Below the pieces are notes generated by a model. It was given only the letters and a program-made list of their open reading frames with translations. It had not been told where the DNA came from and did no database searches. A program made the translations under genes and the position numbers. Shown here piece by piece: positions 1-10,113 of a stretch of DNA of 45,878 nt (position 1 is the first letter of the stretch; every line of letters begins with the position of its first letter). The stretch is from Haplomitrium mnioides (taxonomy: Eukaryota; Marchantiophyta; Haplomitriopsida; Calobryales): assembly GCA_049999725.1 (NCBI GenBank), contig JBNGIS010018832.1:1-45878 (forward strand), read 5' to 3'.

Positions 1-41
<41 letters not shown>
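1..41. repeat. (GA)n microsatellite
   Basis: Uninterrupted GA dinucleotide run at the left edge of the window. The sequence that follows matches copy IV from about 40530 onward, so the run replaces or interrupts the first ~170 bp expected at the left end of transposon copy I. Confidence 0.95.
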
Positions 42-44
<3 letters not shown>

Positions 45-45
45 A

Positions 46-301
46 TTTTATTATGCAAAATCAAATAATATTCTAAGTTTTTTTTGAAAATATTAGAAAT
101 CTCGAAATCGATGAAAAGTATAAAAGTTAAGGTATGTTTTCACAAGAAACTTGCATTTATCGTTAATTATATTTTGAAGCCCAAAAATTGAAATATATGT
201 TAGAAGAAGTTATTTTTAAATAAGTTTGGTTGCATAAATTCTTTGCGCTCATAGACATTGTGCTCTTTTAAGAACTTATTCTATATAAGAAGTAGAATCT
301 G
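46..301. other. Non-coding left subterminal region of copy I
   Basis: AT-rich sequence with no convincing gene. It aligns by eye with 40530-40740 of copy IV (shared words such as TATGCAAAATCAA), which identifies it as the non-coding end of the transposon downstream of the transposase gene. Confidence 0.65.
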
Positions 302-501
302 TGGAAGGCTTGGACTTACACCTCAAAGTCTCTACATGCATAGAAATCCAAGTTCAACATCTAAACACTCCGCCCCAAAGTCTTTGTGTGCATAGGAATC
401 CAAACTCACCATCTAAACACTTCACCCCAAAGTCTATATGTGCATAGAAATCCGAGCTCAACATGTGAACACTCCACCCAAAAGTCTATGCGCGCATAAG
501 A
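302..501. repeat. 52-bp minisatellite, first array
   Basis: About four degenerate units, each with CAAAGTCTATGCGCGCATAG followed by AATCCRAGCTCAACATSTRA and a short ACACTCCACCCC block. The unit is 52 bp, measured on the cleaner array at 45176-45281. Each unit contains the palindrome CTATGCGCGCATAG or a variant of it. The array is cut by an assembly gap. Confidence 0.85.
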
Positions 502-601
502 NNNNNNNNNNNNNNNNNNNNNNNNNNNNNNNNNNNNNNNNNNNNNNNNNNNNNNNNNNNNNNNNNNNNNNNNNNNNNNNNNNNNNNNNNNNNNNNNNNN
601 N
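502..601. other. Assembly gap of 100 N
   Basis: Exactly 100 unknown bases, the usual placeholder for a gap of unknown size. The sequence after the gap restarts with sequence already seen at about 115, so the true gap content and length are uncertain. Confidence 0.97.
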
Positions 602-1189
602 AAGTATAAAAGTTATGGTAAGTTTTTACAAGAAAATTGCAGATATCATTGATTACAAGAAACTATTTTGAAACATGTTTGGCTGCATAAACTCTCTGCA
701 TACATAGACATGGTGCTCTTTGAAACTTTTTTTTGGGAAAAAAATTACAAAAACATGAAGAAAAAGCCCAAGCAAACTAAAAGTCAAGGGAATAAGTTTG
801 TAATCGTAGACATAGAAACCAACAAAACAAAACTTTGCATGGATTTAGAAGTTCTATTTTAAAGTTCAAGCAAGAAAGAAGTTTCACTTGTAGTTGAAAA
901 TCCATGCACACAAAAGTTAAAGTGAGCTTTTAAAAAAAGGCTTCAGAATTTAAAAAAATTTCATAATTCAACGAAGCATATACACAAACAAATCATAGTT
1001 TAGAATCAAAAAGACAGTAGCTAAGAAGATTGAATTGAGAGTGTAAACAAGAAGCATCTCCAAGTTTTAGACTTGATTCAACCAAACAAAAGTCTCAAGA
1101 TCTACAAAAGAGCCTATGACTTGTGTACAAACTAAGTTATAACCGATAGTCTTTGTATGTAGAACCTTCAGGGTTGTATATAAGAAGTA
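602..1189. repeat. Second copy of the subterminal sequence after the gap
   Basis: The start (AAGTATAAAAGTTATGGTAAG) parallels 115-135, and the next ~130 bp parallel 136-275, including CATAGACAT then GTGCTCTTT. The remainder (about 740-1189) matches 40745-41220 of copy IV. Either copy I has a local duplication here or the scaffold joins overlapping contigs. Confidence 0.65.
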
Positions 1190-1430
1190 GAACTTGTGGA
1201 AGGCTTGGACTTCCATCCCAAAGTCTATGCGTGCATAGAAATCCAAGCTCAACATCTAAACACTCCACCCCAAAGTCTATGCACGCATAGGAATCCGAAC
1301 TCACTATCTGAACACTCCACAACAAAGACTGACAAGAAACTAAGTTTTTGGTTCCAAAGAAGAGTTTTTGTATGTATGACATTTCAACTTGCGAATCAAA
1401 GTCTATGCGGGCATATGCTTCAAACTTCTA
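1190..1430. repeat. 52-bp minisatellite, second array
   Basis: Units with CAAAGTCTATGCGTGCATAG and CAAAGTCTATGCACGCATAG, plus a stray palindrome-like unit near 1400-1416. It matches the array that copy IV shows on both sides of its solo LTR (41235-41275 and 45144-45365). Confidence 0.8.
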
Positions 1431-1920
1431 TAACCGATGATACAGACAGTAAAAGTTCTATTTTTCAAAACAAACTCTACATACGCAAAAGATTTTGATT
1501 TCTAATTCAGAATCTAAAAGTAAAATAGGTACAAAGCTCTACATCTAAGTCAAAATGTGCTACAGGTTTTAAGTTATACATCAAAGTCCTTACAAGCAAA
1601 AAATAAGTAGTCAATTTGGGCAGATGCTTTAGCGCTATAATAACCTTAAACTCTTCTAGAAAACACTAAAGTTGGAAACAACATACTTACATTTTGGAGA
1701 AGAAAATATTTTACAAAGCAAATTAAAATATTAACTAAAGATTTAAGTTTCATTTACAGAGAATAGCATTCAACTTGGAATGATTTACAAAAAGAAGTTC
1801 ACGGTGGCAGATAAATTCAACAAATTGCTTCAAAATATTCTCATGTACTTTATAAAATAATAATCTTAAATTAAAATATACTTAAAAATACATAATATAT
1901 GATAAAATTCTTAAATTAAT
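1431..1920. other. Non-coding region downstream of the transposase gene, copy I
   Basis: AT-rich sequence with no supported gene. It aligns with 45490-45878 of copy IV (shared words GGGCAGATGCTT and CAACTTGGAATGATTTACAA), confirming that copy IV runs on past the window edge toward its own transposase gene. Confidence 0.65.
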
Positions 1921-3690
1921 TTAGTCACTCATCTCTTCTTCTTCGGATTTAGCTTCAGAAGATTCATCAAGGTTTGCTTGTGTCTCAATGTTAATGACAA
2001 TGATTGAATCTCTTTGAAACATTTCAAGATTGAGAGCTTTTTGTCCTTTGTACTCAAATAGATTTTCTTTAATGGTAGCTAGAGTAGTTTTCCTCAATTG
2101 GTTTTTTTGTGTAAGAAGAAAATCAAACGATAGAGTCATGATTTGTGTCACATCAGGTACATCAATATGTAATTTGGATTTGTGTTTCCCTTTTGTTGCT
2201 GCTATTTTTTTGGGAAGTATTGTCCAGAAAATGCATCCTCATCTTGACAAGCAAACCATTGAACATGTACTCATTTCGGGTTTGGGGTCTCTTCCTTATC
2301 AAATGATAGAACTTTGAGAACTTTGGCAACCCAAAACAGTTTGCCCTTTGGATTTAGAGATGCAACAACACAAATAAACATTCTAGCTTTCATCTTATGT
2401 AGATTGTCAAATTTATGTTCGTATCGAGTGTTGTGCAAAAGAGTCCCTTCTTGTAGCCTAGGTGCTCAATCATAGATTGCTCGACATGTAGAAAGTATTT
2501 CCTATACTGGAGTATCTTCTTCTGCATGTTGAGAATCAAGCTGAGAACCTAGACAAAAATTTTGAGAATCATTACAAGTATTTGACGGTTGTGAAGGTGG
2601 AAAGGTAAATTCTGCTTTGAGTTCTCGTCTTTTTTTTTCAAGGATGTAGGCCACAAAATCTTGTTGGGCAAGAAAAAAGTCATTCCATCATTGAATATCA
2701 GAATATGTAAAGAACTTGTAGCAGTTCTCACTTATGTTATCCTTTATTGCAAAGACCAATTTCTCAACATCAGCTTCTCTTTCTTCCTTTTGAGATCTTT
2801 TGATTTCAGAATATGCCTTGAGAGGAATCAACATTGAACTCAAAATTTCTCTGTCCACTTTAGATAGACACTTGAGTTGACAAATACCATCCGGAGGTAA
2901 CCAAAATTCAAATGTTGAAAACTGCTTGCTCCAAATCTTTGCGTTGGATGATGTCAACTGGAACTTGAATTGTTGATTAAAGGTAATATCATGTATCCTT
3001 TGAACCAGAGACGGACGTTGTTGGAGAAACATTTTGAAATCCCATGTCTCTAACAAAAGAGTTATATGAGGTTTAGGATTATAGGATAATTGAAGCGTCT
3101 TGCTGAGACTCGTAATTGTGAAAGCTTTGACATATTTCAAACGTTTTGAGAATTGGTTGAACATTTGATCGATTTGATCGTGAGTATTGCCAACCATGAA
3201 AAATCTCTCCTTAATTTTTTGAAAAACATTATTGGCAATAAGGAGACTAAGATATCCAAATAAGATAGAATTCTTATTCTCTCGTATCGTGTTGTCCAAC
3301 TGAAGATACAAAGTTGGAGGCAACAGCCTTTCAAAGTCACATAATATTTTGTTGAGCACAATAACTATCAAATTAGAATCATTTCTCAAGTTTCCATAGG
3401 TTAAGAAGACCCTTGAAGAAAGAGCATGATTGAATATTAAGGCACCAACAACATGCACACCCACCAAACAATCTTTATCAATGCTTTTTGGTGGCAAATG
3501 CAAGTGTGGAATAGCAGTTTTCTTCTCATCCATTCCATCAATGACAATTCCCAAGTACTTTTGACCATTAACACAACATTTTCTTCAATGGTTTGCAAGC
3601 TTTGTTCTTTTGTTCATTTGTTGGTCACGATGAAGAAACAATTGGAGATTATAATTGACTGCATCATCACAAAGTACGAAAGACATAAAA
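1921..3690 (-). pseudogene. DUF7869-type transposase-like protein, C-terminal half, copy I
   Basis: The longest open stretch is 2688-3554 (288 aa); the C-terminus is at 1921-2151, ending in an acidic tail EEEEMSD before a stop. Visible motifs are GIVIDGMDEKKT (residues 2-13), LYLQLDNTIRENKN (82-95) and GNTHDQIDQMF (122-132). From memory, this set (DGMDQ-K, LQLDN-RENKN, GHTHxxID) marks the DUF7869 family, which I read as a DDE-like nuclease fold; that is inference. The first His of GHTH is Asn here, while copy II keeps GHTHDQI but has Asn for the following Asp. Frameshifts occur between 2151 and 2690, and an in-frame stop lies just upstream of residue 1 (copy II has CAG there). The protein is therefore not functional. 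Family membership is fairly sure, catalytic role less so. Confidence 0.65.
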
Positions 3691-3749
3691 ATAGTTCAAT
3701 ACAAGATATGGAGACATTTGGAACTCCAAAAAGCCACCTAACATGCTAA

Positions 3750-4490
3750 AAATATTCAAATCATCTTAAACAAATGTTTGGATTGGTAGAAGTTGGAATT
3801 TTTTAAAAGATTAAAAAGAAACTTTNNNNNNNNNNNNNNNNNNNNNNNNNNNNNNNNNNNNNNNNNNNNNNNNNNNNNNNNNNNNNNNNNNNNNNNNNNN
3901 NNNNNNNNNNNNNNNNNNNNNNNNNTGTTCGCAAATGATAAAAAAAGACTAGAACACATCCTATGTGCGTATAGGATCAGTGGAGACAACAATTGATCGC
4001 ATGCGCACATAGGACCAAAGCAACAACACCAATGCCATAACTTGCTTTGGCTATTGTCGCATTTGGTTTTAAGAGAAACAAGAACAAATCCTATGTGCGC
4101 ATAGGATCTGAAAACAAGAAAAATGGTTCTTGCTATTGTGTTTCTTGCAAAGGGCTCTTGATTCAAGGCAACAAAAGCAAAACTTGTTGCAAGGCTAAGG
4201 TCACCACCAAGAATCCCATTCATTTCCTTACTTTATTAGGTTGTAGACAAGGTTTGGATTCAAACTAAAAACAACAGACCTTATGCGAGCATAGACTCTC
4301 CTCTCACAACTCAAGTTGCTAAGAATTATTCGACTCAAATCTTGTTTGCTGAACCACTTAACAAAAAAAAATCTTTTGGCTCTAAGTTGAGAAAATATAA
4401 CATCTCTAGAACTAAGCTTTCATTCTAAAAAAAAGCATGGATTAACCAAAGGTTTCAAAAGAGAAAAAAATTGTTACCTTTGTCGGACTC
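3750..4490 (-). other. Probable intron of the transposase gene with palindrome cluster, copy I
   Basis: This non-coding block separates two conserved coding parts of the transposase gene and corresponds to about 22430-23140 in copy II. It contains several near-copies of CCTATGTGCGCATAGG (about 3960-4110) and one at 4280. Exact splice sites were not fixed. The second assembly gap lies inside it. Confidence 0.5.
3826..3925. other. Assembly gap of 100 N
   Basis: Second run of exactly 100 N. Copy II carries only about 100-120 bp in the matching place (about 22470-22570), so the real missing sequence may be short. Confidence 0.97.
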
Positions 4491-5060
4491 TAAGACAGAT
4501 TTTTCTCGCAATGATTTTATTTCTTCACATGTTTCACACACAACAAATCTATTGCATTTTGGAATTTTTACATTTGGGAAATGAGCTCTCTAATGTTTTG
4601 TAAAACCCAAGAAACTAAGAATACAATGGGGATCTTTCTCTTTCAAATAAGTTGTGCAGTAGCCATAAACTTCCCATTTTTTAAGATTATCGGGCAAGTT
4701 ATAAACTTCGTGAGTGGGCTTTCTCTTGTAGTGTCTCTGAAAAAAACTATCCATCCACTCACATACAAATACTCCTTTAGCATATAATTCTCTTTTTCCA
4801 AAAATGCCTTTAGAATATGCGTTTTTGAGATTTTGAATCCTTTGGATTTTATCATTCCCTATTGATAATATTCATTTGAAGGCTCTTCTACATACAATAG
4901 TACTACTAGGAAGAATAAACCGATTGTCAACATCATAGTCTTTTCTTGGTATTCTCCACTGCAATGTGATATCTTGATTCTTTATGCTTTATGGAAAATA
5001 CATTTCTCTCATAGTTTTGAAAAAATCTGTCTTGCATAATGACAAGCAATTATTTCGACA
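4490..5060 (-). pseudogene. Transposase-like protein, central part, copy I
   Basis: Degraded coding block on the minus strand matching 23140-23719 of copy II. The open pieces are 4643-4855 and short flanking stretches in other frames. The copy II equivalent carries the family features VCRRAF and KIPKHNRF followed by a C-x2-C pair, which lie upstream of the DGMDQ motif in this protein family. In copy I this part is broken by stops, so it is annotated by comparison. Confidence 0.5.
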
Positions 5061-5860
5061 ACATGAAATTCTCTTCAATTTAGAAATTGACATTGGATTG
5101 AGATTTTTCTTCACAAAGGTATGGTGATTATGGACTTTCCGCAAAGAATTTTCATGTAAGGTGTTTACCTGTTTGGGTTTGGCCCAGACAAAGAATTCTT
5201 AAGTTGTGATAGTCAATTTAGTCCGTAGGCAAATCCAACAATCAGAGACAATTCATCGTCTTGAAGATCTTGATCATCATCGTAAACACTGTTTGTTTCT
5301 TCACAAAACGTTTTTGAAAGATGAGGTATTCCTTGAGGATTGGGAGAAATGCACCATTTTGAACTGAGTCTTGGTCAATATCTCGATTATTAGGATATTT
5401 TTTTTGTAACATAATCGGTGCCCTGTGCGATAGCTCCAACAAAATATTGATTGATTGAGACTCTTTGCTAGAATCATTTCCCAAACTATTGTCTGAAGAC
5501 TCCTCCTAAAAAAATTGGTTTGTTTCACATTTCCTAATCTCATTGCAAGGTCTTACTTGAATTGAAATCACTTGTTGTTTGAGTGGTGCTATTAGAGACA
5601 ACAATTCATCTTTAAAATTAAAACTATTCACAGGTTGTATGTTTTTTTGTTTTGAACAAACACACTTTGATCATGAATATCAAGGTCTCCATTAAATGAG
5701 GACGAAGAGAGGTCCACAACTGTTTAGAAATTATGAGTTGAAAGTCTTTCTGTTAATCTATTAGAGTAGTCAAAAGAAAGATTCAACTTTGACCGCTTGA
5801 TCGGCAACAAAGATCTTGTCCTTGCAGAAGTTTGTTACTTCAATTCTTTGCAAGCACTGA
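5061..5860 (-). pseudogene. Transposase-like protein, low-complexity N-terminal part, copy I
   Basis: Overlapping short open stretches (5242-5484 and 5301-5543) match the 119-aa open frame 32938-33297 of copy II, which is Ser-rich with the block NDSSKKSQSINI. The equivalent words here are NDSSKESQSINI. No known domain is visible. Stops in every frame show decay. Confidence 0.5.
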
Positions 5861-5879
5861 GTTCCTTTGTTGATCGTTT

Positions 5880-5990
5880 GCATGCAAGTTGTTCACTCCT
5901 TAATCCTATGCGAGCATTGGGTTCACTCCTTGACCCTATGCGCACAAAAGGGTCAGTCCCTAATCCTATGCGCGCATAGAGTTCACCTTT
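5880..5990. repeat. Palindrome cluster near the 5' end of the transposase gene
   Basis: Four related units in about 110 bp: CATGCAAG, CCTATGCGAGCATTGGG, CCCTATGCGCACAAAAGGG and CCTATGCGCGCATAG, separated by GTTCACTCCTTRA-like spacers. They probably lie in an intron, since the flanking pieces are coding-like and these are not. Confidence 0.7.
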
Positions 5991-6037
5991 TCGATTTTCT
6001 CAAGTGGAGCTATCTGATTCAATAGAAGCCATCTTTT

Positions 6038-6202
6038 TTACAATATACTTGCCATCACACTTGATGCTTTTGGTAGTCTATCGCTTGCCTCCAAAGAATT
6101 GCGATTTGAACAAATCTCAACCTGCTTGTCAAAAGTAACACTTTTTTGTGAAGATGAATCTTGGAATTCTAACCTTTCCTTGCCATTAAAAACTCCAACC
6201 AT
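6038..6202 (-). pseudogene. Probable first exon of the transposase gene, copy I
   Basis: An open frame of 54 codons starts with ATG at 6202 and stops at 6038; its N-terminus reads MVGVFNGKERLEFQDSSSQK. It is the most upstream coding-like segment on this strand and lies about 460 bp from the start of the divergent plus-strand gene. A splice site before the stop would join it to downstream exons, but I could not fix one. Function unknown. Confidence 0.35.
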
Positions 6203-6665
6203 TGACGAAGCTCACTAAAAATGAACTATTTGAAGAAACAATTTTGACAAATACTGTCAACCTCTAACGACCTAGCTAAAATATATGTTTTTGAAGAAAT
6301 TTCCACAAAATGACAAAATTAGTAACTTTTTGTGAAGAAAATGAAAAAAAAAAAGAAATTAGAAAGATGAAGACAAGAGATGTTTTATATACCTACTCTT
6401 TTTTTGCACCACACAAACCTACATGTCAAAAGCTCCGAGAATCATTTTTTGGCGGAAAAAAACATTTTTTGAAATCCAGGTATAAAAGAAGCGTCAGTGG
6501 AAAGTTCCTTTCCATTGTTGCGAGTTCACTTTCTAGCTTTTACTTTCTTGTCATCTTGTTTTTGCATTTCCTTGTTATTTTGCCTATTTCAACTGTTCAA
6601 TTTTTGTGAACTTTTGTTCTTAAGATTTTTCCTCTCAAATTCTACCAGCTTTCACTTTTTGGAAA
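6203..6665. promoter_or_regulatory. Divergent promoter region between transposase and methyltransferase genes, copy I
   Basis: The two genes point away from each other across about 460 bp. On the plus strand a clear TATA box (TATAAAAG at 6481-6488) lies about 180 bp before the ATG at 6666, followed by a T-rich leader. Open frames of 64-99 codons here are low-complexity Phe/Leu-rich leader sequence and are not called as genes. Confidence 0.5.
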
Positions 6666-7025
6666 ATGGCATCACAAGTCAATGTTTCTAGACCTGCTCA
6701 ACCAAAGCCTTGTAGGTATTTAGATGTTATCAAAGCTCTTAAGCTAGAAAAATTAGACTAAGATTGGCTAGTTAATTGTTGCTCCTTGAAATACCATGGT
6801 CAACACCTTTACCTTTTTGCTAAGGAAGGTGAGAAATTCAACCTGCGTCTTGTTGTCCAAATCACCATGATTAGAGAAGGCACGTGAGCCCACATCGAGC
6901 TGCTTGTGCAGTCCCAAAATACCATTACCTTGTATAAGGCATCTTGCAAATGATTTGCATTTTTCAAGATGAAGGAGAGGGACATTTTTGCCAAGCATCT
7001 TCAAGCGGCAAAGGAAGACATCAAG
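6666..7025 (+). pseudogene. Methyltransferase-like gene, exon 1, copy I
   Basis: It starts with ATG at 6666 (MASQVNVSRPAQPKPCRYLD), reads in one frame with a few stops, and ends QAAKEDIK before a GTAAG donor at 7026. The frame joins in phase to exon 2 (FTQYLADFED). No known domain is recognised in this part. A stop at about 6760 (KLEKLD then TAA) and further stops near 6886 and 6951 show inactivation. The assignment to the methyltransferase gene rests on continuity of exons through to 19967; a separate upstream gene cannot be excluded. Confidence 0.5.
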
Positions 7026-7277
7026 GTAAGATTTGAAAACCCTTTTTCTCTAATTTTCTTTCTTGACTTAGTCGGAACCCTATGCGTGCATGGACCTTGG
7101 AGTCCTTGCACGTTTGGACTCCCATATCCATGCGCGCATGGACTCCTAGGTTCCCGTGGGCATAAACTTTCCAATTAGTTTTTCTTAGACTGAAAGTTAA
7201 ATACAATTCTACTTATTGTAAACATCTAGAGACTTTTTGTTTAGCATGTTTGATAATTTTCTTGTTTTGTTTTCCAG
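7026..7277 (+). other. Intron 1 of methyltransferase-like gene, with palindromes
   Basis: Clean GT-AG intron: AAG|GTAAG donor and TTTTCCAG|TTC acceptor, phase 0. It contains TATGCGTGCATGG, CATGCGCGCATGG and related units (about 7080-7165), the same motif class as in the transposase intron. Confidence 0.7.
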
Positions 7278-7801
7278 TTCACACAATATTTGGCGGACTT
7301 TGAGGATAGCTACCCTGATGCGAAGCGTGTCAAGCAAGATTTCATTAAGATGGCTATCAGCATCAAACTGTTGAAGCCCAAGTAGGGTGTCGGAATTCAG
7401 CAACTTGTGCCACATCATAGTACGGCAACTTTTTCAACTGCAGCAACGTTAGGAACATCTGCTGCAAAAAAGAGAAAAGTGATGGAGCCAGTGGAGGCTC
7501 TAAAAAAGAAGAAATAAGTTGTCACAAAGAAAAAGCTTGTGCTAGCTCCAATTATTGAGGAGGAGTTTGCCCCCTCCCAATCTCCAACAAATTCTTCTTC
7601 TGTTGCTCCCTCGTCTTCAACACTGAGTACTTCAAAAGAGGAATCACAATCAAAGCCAGTTCGAGTTCCAACATCAAGAGCAAAACAACAGTCGCACACG
7701 GGGCTGCAAACATTTCAAGAGTGGGAGCAGGTGGACCCTCAGACAGTGTCTGAGGAAGATAAAAATAAAATCACAGAGTTTGCAATCCAGTGATGTAGAG
7801 T
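7278..7801 (+). pseudogene. Methyltransferase-like gene, exon 2 (5' part), copy I
   Basis: Coding continues from FTQYLADFEDSYPDAKRVKQ into a basic block with SAAKKRKVMEPVEALKKKK, a strong candidate nuclear localisation signal (KKRKV), then a Ser/Pro-rich linker and QEWEQVDPQTVSEEDKNK. Stops at about 7387 (TAG after LLKPK) and 7515 interrupt it. The exon is split by a retroelement inserted after 7801; reading resumes at 17309. At the joint a TGA stands where TGG would continue the frame. The nuclear signal is consistent with a protein acting on chromosomal DNA. Confidence 0.5.
7797..7801. repeat. Target-site duplication AGAGT, left
   Basis: AGAGT directly precedes the TGTCA start of the 5' LTR and recurs directly after the GACA end of the 3' LTR at 17304-17308. 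A perfect 5-bp duplication is typical of LTR integration. Confidence 0.92.
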
Positions 7802-10113
7802 TGTCAACCGATGCTTTGGAGCATTCAAGCAGAATTCACGGAATCAGAAGCATCAACGGCCCAAATACTCCTTAGCAAGTGTGAGGGCCTCTCAGGGACA
7901 ACTGATTACCTCAAACAGCTGATAAGAGCAGGGCGCATGAGTCCTGGAAGGGAAACAAGATCATGGCGAAGGAGAGGAGGAAGGAGAGTAGTGATCGCCA
8001 GCCAAGGGAGGGGCCCCATTTACAAATTCAAATCAGACCAGTGGGAATCCGTGGGCCTAAGGAGGATGCGGGGATGGGACCTGGGGAGAAGGAACAGAGC
8101 AACCACCCATGGCGAGGCGATCGCAAGAGGAAGAAGAAGGGATCAACAACAAGGAAGTCTGAAGGCACTCCGAAGAAAGGCAGATCGTGGAGGTCCTACA
8201 ACGGCCATAAATCGGGAAGAAAGCATCAGAAGCTGACAGGAAGAGGCGAGATCGTCACGAAGGCGAGCAAGGCCAGGGAAGAGGGATGCCTCGATCCTGC
8301 AAGCAAGAGCGAACCCTGCAGAGGCCGATCGAACGATCCATCCGTGTCGGTAAGTCCTGACGGAAGAGTAGAGTCCCCGAAAGGTCCCGCGAGATTCCAC
8401 GGAAACACGGCATCTCTAGAGCCTTCGCGGGATTCCACGGATGACGTGGCGGCACCAGGAGGCCCGCGGGTCTGCGGACAGTCGCCTCCCTAAGTGGGGA
8501 GCCCACTTAACTTGGTTCCGATGCGTCTTACGATGTGGGAAGCCCGGTTAAGATGGATCTGCGAGGAACCCAACAGGGGAGCAAGGAAAGGGGCCCGAAA
8601 CATCGACTTATCGCGGCCTAGCCGAAGGAAATAAGGAGAGTGCCAGAAGGGCGATCTATTGAAGATCCAAGAGGAGGAGGAGCGCGGAAGCCGAAGGGGC
8701 GACCTAGCGCAGATTCGCCAAAGAGGAAACACAGAGGAGAGCCGAAAGGGGGACTGATCACTGATTTGTCCGAATAAGGGCGAGTGAAGGCAAAAAGGCG
8801 ACTTGTCGGCAAACCGGTTCGAACGACGCGCATCAGTGGCGAAGCGGTGACCCAGCACAAACCGTCCAACGGGAAGTAGGCTGAGCCAGAAGGGCGATAT
8901 GGCACCTATCCGGTGGGGGGAAACGAAGGGCACTACGAAAGCACGATATATCGACGAATCGGCGAGCGAGATGAGAGCGGTTGGAAAACGAAGCCGACGC
9001 CGGTGCGATGACGGAGGAGCTACCGGCGCCAAAAGGGTGACACTTTGCCGCTTCGGCATCCAGAAAGGTAAAAGTTTGACGGGGTGTGGCAGAAAGTTCG
9101 AAAGGGGCAAACGGTCCGAAAGGGTCTAGTAGTTCTTATAGCGAGCTTTCGGAAGTGTTAACGAAGCTAGCCTCAGGTGAGCGAGTAGTTCTTACTTCGA
9201 AGGTACGTCGAAACGGCAATGTTGACACCGTTCTTATTTGGCAAGCAGGGGAAGTCCACGGCAGTTCTACGGATGACGTGACGAACACAGGGAGTCCGCG
9301 GGAGGCTTCGGAAACGTAGCGCGCTGAGGAGCCGGGGTGTGTTTCCGAAGGTCAACTTCGGAAGAAGGGTCCGCGCGATGGTCCGCCTACCCTTTTGCGG
9401 GGCGGCGTCGGACGGCGCACTTCGGATGACGTGGCACCTTGGGAAGCGCGCAGGGTTCAGTGGGTCAACATCGGAAGGAGGCCCACGCGACGGTCTGCCT
9501 ACCCCTTTGCGGGGCGGCGTCGGATAGCGGCCTTCGGAGGACGTGGCAACTCCAGGGACCCCAAGGCAATTCACGAGACACGCAGCGCTAGGAGAGGAGT
9601 TCACTTGACTTCGGGCATAGTGCGGGTCAACTACGGAGGAGAGTTCTGCGCGACGGTCAGCCTACCCCTTACGGGGCGGCGTCGGACGGCAGTGCAGCGG
9701 ACAACGTGGCGCAAGGAGAAGAAAAAAGCATCTGTGGGGGGTATCTAAGGGATTCCTTGGAGTCGGTTCCGTGGGGCACTTCGGAAGTCGGCTCCGAAGG
9801 CCTCTTCGGACTCGGTTCTGCGGAATCTCTTCCCGTCAGATTCCTCGAAGCTCCTCGTTCAAGTGACCGTTGTTCTTGGATTTTCCTTGACCAACTGTTG
9901 GACACACGACGCTTCCTCCCATCCCGTGGTAACGGGATTACCTAACCGTGAAGCCACACGTCGTCGTCCCCTGTTTTGAGCTAACGGCAATAACGACTAT
10001 TCACGTCGGGGGGCAGCGCGCAAGGGGAGTATATATTGTTTGCTTTCGAATTCCTTCGGGTTGATGCACGGGCAATTGTTGGAGATATAGCGCTGCGGGG
10101 CACGAGATTTGCT

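Noticed and set aside
302-501. Regular 52-bp repeats as a CRISPR-like array
   Set aside because: The whole unit repeats with no unique spacers, and the context is a plant transposon end; it is a minisatellite.
2030-2317. 95-codon plus-strand frame
   Set aside because: Shadow of the minus-strand transposase gene, whose motifs and acidic C-terminus support the other strand.
8490-9110. 206-codon minus-strand frame in the 5' LTR and its 14288-14791 counterpart
   Set aside because: Arg/Ser/Pro/Phe-rich text without a domain, overlapping open frames on the other strand in GC-rich LTR; the counterpart is shorter and broken.
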